Positions 1 through 10,879 of a stretch of DNA of 64,000 nt are shown one piece after another. Numbering within the stretch: the stretch's first letter is position 1; the number at the start of each line of letters is the position of its first letter. This DNA is from Nilaparvata lugens (lineage: Eukaryota; Arthropoda; Insecta; Hemiptera; Delphacidae): assembly GCF_014356525.2 (NCBI RefSeq), contig NC_052515.1, positions 26,090,065 through 26,154,064 on the forward strand, read 5' to 3'. A program made the translations under genes and the position numbers. The notes beneath the pieces are model-generated. The model was given only the letters and a program-made list of their open reading frames with translations, searched no databases and was not told where the DNA came from.

Positions 1-938
1 CCAATTCCAAGTTTTGTTCTAATTCCCTATAAAGTTGTAAGTTTTTTGAAGTGAATATTTGTTTAATTCTTCTGGAAAAGATCTGATCGGAAAACAGATA
101 GAAGAAAGAGTTTCTGCAACCTGTATTATCAAAGTTTGAATTGTGAATCAATAATTGAGAATAAATCACATCGACAAAATATATAACTTGTACAAAATAC
201 TTGATGAAATAGTTATGACAGGGTTTATCTTTTTAGGTATCACATTTTAGCTTTAGGTTTTAAATGTTTGGGTTTTAGGTTTAGGTTTTAGGCTTAGGTT
301 TTCTACCAGAGGAAATTTGTTTAGGAGACCCGTTGCTTAGGTTTTTTCGAAGCAAATTGGGTCAGACTACTGATAAATAGGTGAGATTCATCATGACAAT
401 ACTGTACTTTCTGTTGGAAGAAAAATATTTGAGAAAATTTTAGAATGAATACCTGATAATACAGCTACAATTGAGGATCAAGTCCTCAGAATGGATTCAC
501 GATGATTGGTCTCTTACCTGGAACAAAAATGAATCACAATTTATTGGTAGAATTCATATTTTTAGCGAAAACACACAGTGAACGGATAATTTCAGTTCAA
601 ATGAACATATATAACAAATAAGTAAACAGTAAGAATTTGAAGTGAATGGAAACGACTTGATGTTGTGAAAACCATTAATTTACTGAAACAATTTGAAATA
701 ATAGTTTCAATTGCAAAACAATAATTATTGTTACACAATTTTATAAATCTCCAGTAAACATTAAACTCTCTGGAAACTATTAACTCTGGAAATATTGATC
801 ATTGATCAGCAGTATAAATTCATATAGTATGAATAATACATCAAGACACGCCCAAGTCTGTCTAGTCTCGGCCAATGACATTAGAGCTCAACTTACATTG
901 GTCTACAGCTGATGGCCAATCGTAGGGCTTCGTCCACA
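1..938. other. Unassigned AT-rich DNA with a telomere-like patch
   Basis: No coding similarity or clear TE terminus was recognised. At about 243-302 the + strand repeats TTTAGGT/TTTTAGG-type words several times in an irregular array. This resembles a degenerate interstitial relative of the insect TTAGG telomere repeat, but it is too short and irregular to name with confidence. Confidence 0.4.
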
Positions 939-1333
939 CTATAGTGAGGTCCACGTTATAATGGCAGTGTTTGATTAGCAATGGTATTGATATCCTTGTC
1001 TATCATTCAACAAAGCTGATAGCGCTATCTATTTCTCGCCTTGATCTGTTGCCAGATCGTCTTTAAAAATGTAGAATTAATAATTAATTAACAAAATAAT
1101 CGATCTTAATTATGAAAATTCATTATGGAATCATTTTAAATATAATTTCTTGCTTAATTAAATATAATTGATTATTTTAAACGAGAATGAACAGTTGATA
1201 ATATTACATCAATAAGCTTGTATCAGCTACCGTCTATAGAAGGCATTGACAAGATGCAAGGTTGGTAACCAACGATCGGCAACGTTGTCTCCTATCTTTC
1301 TCCACTAACATTATAACATGAACATCACTATAG
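939..1333. mobile_element. Palindromic MITE, family A, copy 1
   Basis: The left end (939-969) begins CTATAGTGAGGTCCACGTTA and continues TAATGGCAGTG. The right end (about 1300-1333) is its imperfect reverse complement and finishes in CTATAG. The interior is AT-rich and non-coding. The same ends recur at 15333-16629 and 56682-56901, so this is a dispersed non-autonomous DNA element. The superfamily was not identified because no target-site duplication is obvious. Confidence 0.7.
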
Positions 1334-1797
1334 ATGAATATTCTGCTGCTTAATGTTTTATGTTTACATTCAAGTTTTACAGAACATTTGATAGCATAAC
1401 ATCGACATTGGTAACAATAACATATCATTTGAACGGAGACGCCTTTAAAGCGTTTGTTGATAATAGTCGACCGACTCGCTATCTTAATTTTCTACGCCTT
1501 AAAAAGACGACAACTGCCTTGCCGCGAATATTTCGCACTTAACTAGTGGGGAAACACATGCATTCGAATGGAAGGCTTCACCCCAGGAGGCCTATTGTCC
1601 TCTAAGCCTCTCTGCTGCCTTATCAGTGCGACAGAGTCGCTTCCAACCCCGAATTCCACCCTTAGCTATTTGATATTCCTCGTCTTGCTCTTGAATTTCT
1701 CCCCCCCCCACAAGTGGGGAACCAAGGGGGTTCCCAAAACATACCCCCCCCCCCCAGAATAACTCGAGGGGGGACTACATAAAGTCCCCCACCAACT
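1334..1797. other. Unassigned DNA with G/C homopolymer runs
   Basis: Between about 1700 and 1795 the + strand carries several runs of 6 to 13 C or G. They include a small inverted motif around CCCCACAAGTGGGG, which can form a hairpin. No protein similarity was found; the short reading frames here look accidental. Confidence 0.4.
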
Positions 1798-3391
1798 GTG
1801 GGAGAAGAAGAAGATGAAGGGAGAAGAAGGAGAAGGAGGATGAGGAGAAGGAGGAGGAGCAGGTTGATGAGGAGGAGAAGTAGAAGAAGGAGAAGAAGAA
1901 GGAGTAGAAGAAGAAGGAGGAAGAGGAGAAGAGAAAGAAAAAAGAAGAAGAAGCAGAAGGAGAGCAAGAGGAAGAATAAGGAGAACAGAAGAAGAAGAAG
2001 AAGAAGAAGAAGAAGAAGAAGAAGAAGGAGAGGAAGAGGAGAACGGCAAAGAAAGAGGAGGAAGGAGAGAAGGGGAAGAGGAGGATAGAGAGGAAAAAAG
2101 AAAGAAGAAGAAGGAGAAGATGGAAAGGGGTGTGAGAAGTTGAAAAGGAAGAAGGACAAGGAGGAGGAGAAGATGGAAATACTGAGAGAGAAGAAGCTAG
2201 AGTAATAGAAAAATGAGAAAAGGACGAACTAGAAGAGCAAGAGAAGACAGAGAAGAAGGAAGAGATGAAGAAGTTGAAGTGAAAGACGAGAAAGAACGAT
2301 ATTGTGAGAAGAATATTAAGAAGTTTTAAAGTAGAAGAAGTAAATGGAGAAGGTGATTGTGAAGGGAATGCAGAAGAAGAAAAAGAAAAGAAGAGGGAGA
2401 AGAAGATGAAGAGAGAGTAAGAAAAAATTAAGAAATGGAAGAAGAAGGAAGGGAAGGCGGAAAAAGGAAGGATATGGAGTAGAAGATGAGGAAACTAGGA
2501 CAGAGAAGATGTTGAAGAGTGAAGAAGTAACGAAAATATTAAAAAAAGGAGGAGGAATAGGGGTAAAGAAGAAAGAAAGAGAGGAGAAGATGAGGAAACA
2601 GAGGAAGAGAGGATGTGGAAGGAGGAGAGGAGATGACGAAGGAAAATAAGAAGAGGATAGAGAAGGACAAGCATGAGAATAGGAACAAGAAGAAGGAGGA
2701 GGAAGATGTGAGAAGAATATTGAGAAATAGGAAACAATAGGAGAATGAGGAGAAGGGGAAAGAAGAAGGATAAGGAGTAGATGAGGAAAAGAAGAAGGAG
2801 AAAACGTGAAAGAAGGGGGAAGACATAGGAGGAGTTGAAAGAGTATAAGAAGAGGATTGAGCAGGAGAAACAGGAGTACAAGAAGAAGAAGAATGAGGAG
2901 GAAAAGAAGAAGAAGAAGAGGGAGAAGATGATGATAATGATGATGGTGAAGGAGGGGGATGGGTCGAAGAAGAAGAAGAAGATGCAGAAGAAGGACAAGA
3001 GAAAATAGAAGGAAAACAAGAAGAAGAGGAAGAAGAAGGAGAAGAAAAAGGAGGAGGAGATGAGGAAGAAGAAGAAGAACAAGAAGAAGAGGGGGAAGAT
3101 GATGATAATGACGATGATGTAGGAGGAGGGGGAGTGGGAGAAGAAGAAGAAGATCAAGAAGAAGGAGAAGAGAAAATAGAGGGAAAACAAGAAGAAGAAG
3201 AAGGAGAAGAAAAAGGAGGAGGAAAAGAAGAGGAGGAAGAACAAGAAGAAGAGGGAGAAGATGATGATGATGATAATGATGATTGAGAAGAAGGAGGGGG
3301 AGAAGAGGATGAAGAAGATGAAGATGAAGAAGAAGAAGAAGAAGAAGAAGAAGAAGAAGAAGAAGAAGAAGAAGAAGAATAAGAAGAAGAA
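1798..3391. repeat. 1.6 kb purine-rich GAA/GGA repeat block
   Basis: The + strand is almost entirely A and G for about 1.6 kb. It mixes GAA, GGA and GAAAA words with short GAT patches (around 2929-2945, 3103-3115 and 3262-3280). From about 2890 to 3290 a unit of roughly 100-130 bp repeats imperfectly, each copy carrying GAAGATGATGATAATGA followed by a GGAGGGGGA patch. Long Leu/Ser/Phe-rich frames on the minus strand and Arg/Lys/Glu frames on the plus strand are low-complexity artefacts. Confidence 0.9.
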
Positions 3392-4559
3392 GCAGTGGTG
3401 GAGGGTGGTTTCGGAGCCTACACATCCCGATATGGAATAATCTCAAGCAGCGCAAATTCCCACGTATAATGGTTACAAACCCTCCGCCCCACCCACACCC
3501 ACCATACCCAGCTTATACATACATACAATTCATACATATACATATACATTACATATACATACATAGTCTACAATTCAACGGCAGTCAAACCGAAATTATT
3601 CAAGTGTTCGGAATTTCGGCTGCCGAGAAATTATTATATAACCGGAGAATGTTGGTTGGTTATTAGTTGGCACAGCGTGATATGCTAGTTGCTATCTCTT
3701 GCTCTCTATTCCTCTTCCACTAACTGTGTATTCTCTTTCCCCGTCGTTCCATGAATCTTCTAATCATGTTCTCCTTTGTCTCTATTCTCTAAGCTGTCTT
3801 TTGTCTCAAATTCTCTATTCCTCTTCCACAAACAGTATATTCTCTTTCTCTAACCACTCTCTGAATCTTCCTATCATCTTCTCTTTCGTCTCTATTCTCC
3901 AAGCTCTAGCTTTCTCTTTCACAAACAATATTTTTTTTTTTATTCATTTATTCATAGACAATAGATACAATGCAGGTAAAAGAACAGGCATTTGCCCAAA
4001 ACTGCTTTAAACCTTTATTTGGAATACACGGTCTAGAGGTTATGTAGAAAATAACTTAATTCACACACTATTTTGAGTCCAAAAAATGTATGAGTACTAC
4101 AATAATTTTGGATTTATCAGATTAATTAATTTCAAAATACAAATCCAAACCAAAATCTTCCTTCACAATCACAAAAAATATTAAAAATTCCACTTAAATC
4201 CACAAATTATACTCATGTTAAAATTCTAAACATGATAAATATATTCCATTTATCCTTATATTCTTTTACACTTTTTCTATCTCATTCTCTTTACATTCTC
4301 TTTCTCTTTATCCTCTCTTCGAATTTTCCAATCTCCTTCTCTATTGTCTTTATTCTTTAAGCTCTAAGTATTCTTATTTCCTTGAGTCTGTCCCTATTTC
4401 AATTCTACACTTGTCCTTCTTTTGAACATCATCTATCTTCCATTTTTTCCCTAATTTGTATTTTCCTCCTCCTCCTACTCATCATCATCATCATTTGATT
4501 GTGTTTTCATTGCTATTTGAACGTTTTTTCTTATTTTGTTTTCTTAATCTTATAATATT
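3392..4559. other. Unassigned DNA with a 115 bp tandem duplication
   Basis: About 3515-3565 is rich in TACA/TATACA. About 3700-3930 holds two diverged pyrimidine-rich copies of a unit of roughly 115 bp, each starting near TCTCTATTCCTCTTCCAC and ending near CTATTCTCCAAGCT. About 3945-4015 contains an ATTCATTTATTCAT stretch followed by GCCCAAAACTG, a word also seen near 38910 and 55950. It may be a LINE 3' end in reverse. No gene seen. Confidence 0.5.
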
Positions 4560-4675
4560 TGTTGTACAGCATTTCAGTTTTACTTGAAATTATTGTAATG
4601 GAGGATTAAGTGTAAGAGAGGGCTGGCTGCGCCCTAACTTCGCCCTCCTAGGTTTTTAATAGAGACAGCTAATCA
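4560..4675 (+). mobile_element. Probable truncated LINE 3' end
   Basis: The segment has the layout of a non-LTR retrotransposon 3' end. A GC-rich stem (GAGGGC...GCCCT...CGCCCTC, 4618-4650) is followed by TTTTTAATAGAGACAGCTAATCAATCA, which ends in a short CAAT-type tail. No reading frame remains. The family is not identified. Confidence 0.45.
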
Positions 4676-4986
4676 ATCATCCAAATCCTCTCCCTCTCAC
4701 TCTACTCTTCTTTTCTCTTTTTTTCCTCTTTATCTATCTTCACCTCTTCTTTCTATCACTCTATGCACTCTACAACTTTCCACTAAAATATAAATAAATA
4801 AATAAATGAATAAATAGATAAATGAATGAATAAATGAAAAAAATAAACTTCCTTGACCCTCCTAATCCTTTCTATTCCCACCTGCATTTACTCCACTCTC
4901 TTTCTTTCTGTCGATGTGTGAAGCGAGATAGTAAAGACAGAGTAAAAATACACCAAAAATCAGTTTATGTAGTTGCACTATACATG

Positions 4987-5062
4987 AATCGGCGGAGCTT
5001 TGGACATATCAATGTCCATTCTTCGGTAAGAATATTAAAAATATCCTCCCCACTAACTCTCC
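4987..5062 (-). repeat. R1 repeat, fragment of the 5' part
   Basis: It matches the first 75 bp of the R1 family in minus orientation, including the GGACATATCAATGTCC palindrome and the CCTCCCCACTAACTCTC end. The 3' half and CAAT tail are missing. A full copy starts about 60 bp away, so two R1 sequences sit side by side. Confidence 0.75.
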
Positions 5063-5120
5063 ACCAAAGAGTAGAGAGAGATGGAGTTGATATGACAGTT
5101 ATGATATAAAGAGTTGGAGA

Positions 5121-5418
5121 TTGATTGATTGATTGATTGATTGAGTACTTTATTTATGTAGATTACAATATATACTGGCTTATACACTTATATACAATAG
5201 CTTACAATACAGCAAAATTATAGATGAATTTACATAATATAGACTAAGAAAATAATTATTGAACTGTATATGATATGAAAAAGCAGTTTGTAATATAATA
5301 ACTATAGATAATAATCATATTGTTATGCATCTACATAAATTGGCGGAGCTTTGGACATATCAATGTCCATTCTTCGGAAAGAATATTAAAAATATCCTCC
5401 CCACTAACTCTCTACCAA
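5121..5418 (-). repeat. R1 dispersed repeat, full copy
   Basis: Read on the minus strand it starts TTTTGGTAGAGAGTTAGTGG and contains the short hairpin GGACATTGATATGTCC. It ends ATAAATAAAGTACTCAATCA with a (TCAA)n tail. Near-identical copies are at 14015-14303, 36362-36647, 36652-36942, 39153-39448 and 46901-47128. It lies 340 bp downstream of the LINE ORF on the same strand, so it could be that element's 3' UTR or a SINE sharing its tail. The shared 5' boundary in at least five copies favours a discrete short element. Confidence 0.85.
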
Positions 5419-5656
5419 AACGTTAATTTCGTTATTTAAACTAAGGATTATTTATTAATGGAAATATTGTAAAAGTTTTAATCAATATGAATATTAAAGA
5501 GAAAAAAAACAGAAAATTGATAGAGTAAAATAATTATATAGGTAGATAAGATCAAATAATTGATTAATAAAATGAAGTAGGCTGAAAGTAGATCAGGGTT
5601 ATCAACTTTCAGTAATATACAGCATTATGCAGTGGATAATTGAAATAACATGAGTT

Positions 5657-5687
<31 letters not shown>

Positions 5688-5760
5688 CAATTCGTTCTAT
5701 AACATGGTTTAAAGGTTTGTATTTGTGGGATGGGTGGGGGATGGATGTCATGTGATCGTT
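5419..5760 (-). other. Probable 3' UTR of the CR1/L2-like LINE
   Basis: This non-coding stretch follows the reverse-transcriptase stop on the minus strand. It contains an (AT)n run at about 5661-5688. It joins the LINE reading frame to the R1 copy. Whether it belongs to the LINE is inferred from position only. Confidence 0.4.
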
Positions 5761-7245
5761 CTAGGGCCGGACAGTTTCAGTCATTTGTTCCAAAAGATGT
5801 TTTTTTAAAGTTAGGATGAAGCTCGCTCGGCTCTCGATGGACCTGATAGAAACAGGAAGTGCATTCCATGCACGACAGGCACTGACTAAGAAGGATTTTG
5901 TGAAAATAGTAGTTCGATGATTGGGTATCCTTAAAGTACTTTCTCCGGTTCTAGTATGTGAAGCATCTATCCTCCTACCTTCAGAGACAAATTTGAAATC
6001 ATCTTTAAAATAGTTCGGATTACCGTATTTCAAGATATCTCTAACAAGCTTGACTATTCGAAAAAGCCTCTGATCGGGAAGCTTTAATGTTGAACTAGCA
6101 ATGTGGGCTGGGGTGATATGATCATGGCGTTGGAGAGAGTAGACGAAACGTAGACAATAATTTTGGCAACGCTGTAGTTTATCATTCAGAGTGACTTGCA
6201 TATCGTTAAGAACAGAATTACAATACATTAAATGTGGGAAGATGAGAGATTGAACCAATAATAATTTAATGTTTCTAGGGAGGATATCGTGCATTTTCTT
6301 CAATGCATGCATGGCTGAGAATACCTTTTTACAAGTTTTGTTCACTTGTTCTGACCAGTCAAGAGTATTATTCATAATAATGCCTAAATTTTTAACTGAG
6401 CTACAGTAAGGAATGTCATTACCGTCTACACTAATTTTGTGAATCGATTCAAGGTCAATATTGTTTATAAGACGAGAATATCCAATTATAATGGGTTGTG
6501 TTTTGATGGGATTAAGCTTAAGGCCATTTTTCTTTGTCCATTCCACTATCGAATTGATATCCTGATTCATTATTCCAACTGTTTCATTAATTTTTGTTAT
6601 GGGACAGCTTAAATAGATTTGAAGGTCGTCTGCATAAGTATGGAAACTGGAGAATTTGATAATGGAAGAAAGGTCATTAGCATACAAAGTGAAGAGGAGA
6701 GGGCCTAAAATTGAACCTTGTGGTACTCCATGCATAACGTTTTTCCAAGTTGACTTTTTGTCACCGACAGATACACATTGTTTCCTACCTAATAGATAGG
6801 ATTTAAACCAAACTAACGAGTTGTGACTGAAACCAAGAATAGCCAACTTATTCAGAAGGACTGTATGATCAACAGTATCGAATGCTTTAGAAAAATCAAA
6901 TAGGGTGAGGATGGTGCATTTTCTTTGGTCCATAGCTAACCTTATATCATCAGTGACACGAAGCAGAGCTGTCTCAGTTGAATGGAATTTTCTAAAGCCT
7001 GATTGAAAGTTATGAAGCTTACTATTGTTGTCTAGAAATTTTACAACTTGAGCATGAATGAGTCTTTCTAGCACTTTGGACAATGCAGGTAAAATACTGA
7101 TTGGTCTAAAATCCTCAACTTTATTGGGTGATGGAACTTTATTTAGAGGGCGAACCAGAGCAAACTTCCAGTTTTCAGGGAAAATGCCTTCTTCAAGTGA
7201 CTTGTTGAAAATGTATGTAATGGTTGGTAAAACAGCAAATAACAT
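5761..7245 (-). pseudogene. LINE ORF2 reverse transcriptase segment
   Basis: This 494-residue open segment is the RT part of the retrotransposon ORF2. It would copy the element's RNA into DNA at the nicked target. The motifs in order are FRPISILPALSKVLERLI near residue 45, GFRKFHSTETALLR, the catalytic LFDFSKAFDTVDH (first Asp), HGVPQGSILGPLLF, and YADDLQIYLS, the catalytic YADD box. The C-terminal third has a WNALPVSIRSIES motif common at the end of CR1/L2-type proteins. The catalytic Asp residues are intact, but the segment is cut off from the endonuclease by broken frame upstream, so the first Met is not a true start. The copy is probably dead on its own, though young enough to keep 1.5 kb open. 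Confidence 0.92.
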
Positions 7246-7467
7246 CTTCTTGATAAATTTAATAGGATTTTGTCTACACCCATAGCATTACTATGAATAC
7301 GTTGAATTGCTCTGAAAGTGTCTTCTTCTGAGATTGGATGGAAATGAAATTGATCAGTGATTGGTAAATCTAAGTTTGTAACCTGCTCTTCAAGATCATC
7401 ATGTGATTAGCAATGACAACTTCGTCGCGTTGGTTAGAGTGTGAAACGAAATGGTCATTTATATTAT

Positions 7468-8421
7468 TCAATGGTAAGTCAATTTGTGGATTCGATTTCT
7501 CTTGCCAAGCCCGAATTCTTTTATTCCCTGCCAAAGTGATTTAGAGTCTTGTCTATTGTTTGTCATAAACGAATTCAAGTACCTAATCTTTGAGTTCCGT
7601 AATTCCTGTTTAACCCTATTTCTAAGGCTCCTATACTCTATCAAACTGTCCAAGTCAAATGTCTTTTTAAATTTTCTATGTGCTTTGTCTCTACGTCCCA
7701 TCATCTTAAGTATGTCTTCAGTCATCCACGGTACTCGTCGTTTTCTATTAATCCTCCTTGTCACATAAGGTGCATGTTTGTCATACAAAGTCAAAGTCCA
7801 ATTCTCGAAAGTCTTGACCATGTCATCAACTGAGGGTAATGCTTCAATTTGATGCCATGGAGTCTGAGCCACATCAGTCAGGAAGGCGGCTTCATCAAAG
7901 TTTTTGAAGTCTCTATAAGTGATAATTTTCTGTTCTGGCTTGGGTATCTTATGGGAAAGTACACAGTAGATCAAATCATGTCTAGAAATAGCTGGGACTG
8001 AGATTTGGCCTGCTTGAACAACCTCATTGGGATCACTAACAATGAGAAGGTCAATGAGTGTGTCTGATTCATTAGTATGATGAGTTGGATCGAGAGGTAA
8101 AATAGTCATGTTTAGGCATTGGAAAATTGTAGTCAGTTGAAAGTAGTCAAAGTTACGATTTGTCATGTTCAAGTCGGTGTTCATATCCCCCATAACTAGT
8201 ATACGGTTATAACAAGGCATAAGAGAAAGCAAGGCACTTTCGAAATCTGTGAAATGACCTATTTTTGGTGGGCGATAACAGATACCAACGAGTAATTTAT
8301 CAGTACTAGATAAGGATAATTCAAGTAGCATAAACTCTGGTCTGGAACAATACTCTTGTTTAGATGTGATTAAAACTTTTGTTTTGATACCTCTTTCACA
8401 TAAATTGCTACACCCCCACAA
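7468..8421 (-). pseudogene. LINE ORF2 endonuclease C-part and linker
   Basis: This 317-residue open segment carries the second half of an exonuclease-endonuclease-phosphatase (APE-like) domain, which nicks target DNA to prime reverse transcription. Visible motifs are LLVGICYRPP, RILVMGDMNTDLN (Asp and Asn of the active site), SDTLIDLLIVSD (acidic) and ISRHDLIYCVL, where the family usually has S-D-H; the His and Asp remain. It is followed by a basic linker with RRVPWMTEDILKMMGRRDKAHRK, typical between the endonuclease and RT of Jockey/CR1-type elements. The N-terminal strand of the domain lies in another frame at 8390-8640. Confidence 0.9.
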
Positions 8422-8837
8422 GCCTTATTTAATCTATCATTCCGGAAAAGATTATATCCAGGCAATGCAACAAAATTTGATGAAATACTAGGCTTCAAAA
8501 ATGATTCGGAAATTCCGATTATATTGAAGTCCTGAAAACGGAAGATTGCTCTGAGTTCATCAATGTGGCAACTGAGGGATTGTACGTTAAGGTGAGCAGC
8601 CTTGAAAAGTTTTTTGAAAGAGTGGAGCTTATTTGCTAGAAACATACCTGCGTCATTATTACTATTATTGAAATAATCATACCTACTTGAGGGCGAGCGA
8701 GCTGACGTGTCAGTGAGAGGCATCATGGAAGCAGCAGACCAATCGTGAACCGACCTCAGAACACACATGACGGGGAAAATGGGGATGAAACTGATAAAAC
8801 TTAACCTAAATGAAAAAGTCTCTTGATTCGAGTGCAT
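8370..8837 (-). pseudogene. LINE ORF2 N-terminus, start of endonuclease
   Basis: Residues about 78-155 give the start of the endonuclease domain: AAHLNVQSLSCHIDELRAI (active-site Asn), IIGISESFLKP (active-site Glu) and ACGGVAIYVKE. The frame then runs on only a few residues before a stop, because a frameshift near 8395 moves the domain into the next segment. The first 77 residues are not recognised and may be 5' UTR read-through or a spacer. A Met at 8837 opens the frame, but no evidence fixes it as the start. Confidence 0.8.
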
Positions 8838-8981
8838 TCAGCATGCCTTGACAGTTCGGCTCCCTTCACTATTTAAAGCACTAGTTCAAAACAAAATTCA
8901 CTAAACACAATAAGATGTAGATGTGTGGAGTTCCGGTGATGAATAATCCTAATGGTGAATAAGACGAAGATTGAGGAAGAA

Positions 8982-9225
8982 CTGGTAGTGGGAGATCTGG
9001 TCCAAGTAGAGATAGAGCGAGTAGGTATCCAGTAGTGGAAGAATCGGGTCCAAGTGGAGGTAAGCGAGAAGGAATCCAGTAGTGGAAGATCGAGTCCAAG
9101 TGGAGACAGAGAGAGATGGAATCCAGTGGTGGAAAATCGAGTCCAAGTGGAGATAGAGAGAGATGGAATCCAGTAGTGGAAGATCGTGTTCATGGTGGAG
9201 ATAGAGCGAAATGGGATCCAGTAAA
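8982..9225 (-). repeat. 47 bp tandem units at the 5' side of the LINE
   Basis: Five or so copies of a 47 bp unit (GGAATCCAGTAGTGGAAGAT on the + strand, then CGAGTCCAAGTGGAGA) start at about 9024, 9071, 9118 and 9165, with more diverged copies on the left side. They sit just upstream of the minus-strand LINE. Position suggests 5' UTR monomers of the kind some LINEs use as promoters. This is inference; they could be an unrelated minisatellite. Confidence 0.7.
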
Positions 9226-9699
9226 AACTGAAAAAGAGAAGAAAAAGCCAGCAGAAAAACGAAAAATCTTTGAAGAAAGTTATCAATTGAGAAAAGATAC
9301 ATAATACAACTGATAATGAATAATATCCCCATAAAATTGAAGAGGAATAGTATGATTCAATGTGGGAAAGAATCGAATATTATATGGATAAATATATGGA
9401 TATTATAATATAATATATGGATACTAGTAGAGATGTAAGTATAGAGATGTAATACTAGTATGGATACTACTAGGAGATGGATGATAGTGAAAGTAAAACT
9501 ATTAGTAGAAGAAGAAGAAGCAGAAAAAGGAGAAGAAAGTTGAAAAAGAGAAGAGCTAAAAGACGAAAGAGAAGGAAAAGTAGAGAAATGAACAGAAATA
9601 AGGCGATAAAAGGAATTTAGGTGAGAAGAGGGTGCCAACTGAGGTGCCCTATAAAACAGTTGAAACTTCGGTTGGCCAAGGGTGTAAGAATACGATCCG
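9226..9699. other. Unassigned DNA between tandem-repeat blocks
   Basis: AT-rich sequence with short repeated ATGGATAT/TACTAGTA words at 9385-9480 and a purine-rich patch at 9510-9590. No gene or TE end was recognised. Confidence 0.35.
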
Positions 9700-9910
9700 G
9701 AAATTTCCAGGTTAGGTAAGAGAAAGAAAAAGAGAGAGTGATTGTGAGAGAGAGAGTGTTCGGAAATTTCCAGGGGAGGTGAGAGAAAGACAGAGAGAGA
9801 GAGAGTTGATTGAGAGTGGGAAAAAGAGAGAGAGAGTGTGTTCGGAAATTTCCAGGGGAGGTGAAAGAAAGACAAAGAGAGAGAGTTGATTGAGAGTGAG
9901 AGATAGAGAG
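9700..9910. repeat. GA-rich tandem repeat, about 70-85 bp unit
   Basis: GGAAATTTCCAGG occurs at about 9699, 9761 and 9844. Each is followed by GTGAGAGAAAGAC-type GA-rich sequence and GAGAGTTGATTGAGAGTG. GGAAATTTCC is itself palindromic. Three diverged copies, non-coding. Confidence 0.7.
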
Positions 9911-10641
9911 TTAGAGAAAGTAGTTGTTGCCAGAACGTTCCCAATCTTTGTCGCATGCCAACCTATACCTCCCCTCTCCCTAACAGGGTACCACGGCCCC
10001 CCAAACCCCGAAATTCCTACTTTAATTAAACGCCTTTGTGTCCGATACAGCTTCCAGTTCTTTTTCGCCAGAAAGAACGTTGAGTTAATTTTCAGCAGGA
10101 ACTTCTTCACGACCCCCTCCCCCATAACAAATCCCCTCCCAAAATTGGGTCATGTCGGGGGGTGGGGGGTTCTAGAGCCTACTTTCAAAGGTGGGGGTGT
10201 TTTAAGGGGGCGGGGGGTTTTGAGACCCATAAAAGGGGGGTACGAGACCTATAAAACGGACTGGGAGGTACCTCTATCTCAAGATTGCTTGCCGAGACAC
10301 TGTAGCTGACAACTGGTGGAAATAATTAGAGCGGTCCAGTTTGGTGAGGCTGACAATTTCTCCTGTTAACGCGCAACAGAAGATTTGTTCCGTTTGCTAC
10401 ATAATTTACGACTGTTACTTTCCCTTCAACGACATCTTTCTTGCTATTATTTCGCTGGTTGCTTAACCGTTGCCTGTGTAATTCGTTAACAAGAGATTTC
10501 AGTAGGTATGATTTGGGACTTCGAAGCCACTTTCTTGCTCGAAATCCCCCTCCCCCCTCTCCCCCCTCACCGTCCCACCTTCCCCCGCCCTCTCCCCTCC
10601 CACCACAGGGTGGGGGGTGTTCTAAAAATAGATTTTCCCTG
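9911..10641. other. Unassigned DNA with G/C-run patches
   Basis: Several C or G runs occur at 9960-10000, 10110-10240 and 10550-10620, similar in style to 1700-1790 and 33960-34200. No coding similarity was found in the open frames here. Confidence 0.35.
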
Positions 10642-10792
10642 TTCTAAAAATAGATTTACCCTTCCCCTGCTCAAGTGGAGATGAGGGGGATGAAGAGAGA
10701 GAAAGAGATATCTCTCACTCTCTCTAAAAATAGATTTACCCTTCCCCTGCTCAAGTGGAGATGAGGGGGATGAAGAGAGAGAAAGAGAAATC
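10642..10792. repeat. 82 bp direct duplication
   Basis: CTAAAAATAGATTTACCCTT followed by CCCCTGCTCAAGTGGAGATG and a GAGAGAAAGAGA run occurs twice, starting at 10642 and 10724. The copies are almost identical, so this is a recent tandem duplication. Confidence 0.85.
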
Positions 10793-10879
10793 GAGTGAAT
10801 TATTCTTCTATTTACGAAATATATCCATACGAAATTTGTGGAAAGTTTTCTAAACCATTTCTAGATATACTAGATAAAT

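Larger units (their letters stand above)
5761..8837 (-). mobile_element. CR1/L2-like non-LTR retrotransposon, frame-broken
   Basis: The element reads on the minus strand from an endonuclease domain (8640 down to about 7900) to a reverse transcriptase (about 7240 down to 6600) and a C-terminal tail ending at 5761. At least two breaks interrupt the single expected ORF2: a frameshift near 8395, where the GGVAIYV frame stops and ERGIKTKV continues in another, and disruption between 7467 and 7246. No ORF1 is recognised upstream. The domain order (APE-type endonuclease, then RT, no RNase H) and the C-terminal WNALPVSIRSIES motif fit the CR1/L2/Kiri side of the Jockey superfamily. The clade needs a phylogeny. 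Confidence 0.88.

Noticed and set aside
1662..2159. Long Leu/Phe-rich open frame over the purine block, and the Arg/Lys frame opposite it
   Set aside because: It results from GAA/GGA repetition, which contains no stop codons in several frames. The same applies to the 379-residue frame at 2316-3455 and frames at 24805-25239, 35330-35655, 54894-55331 and 57903-58949.
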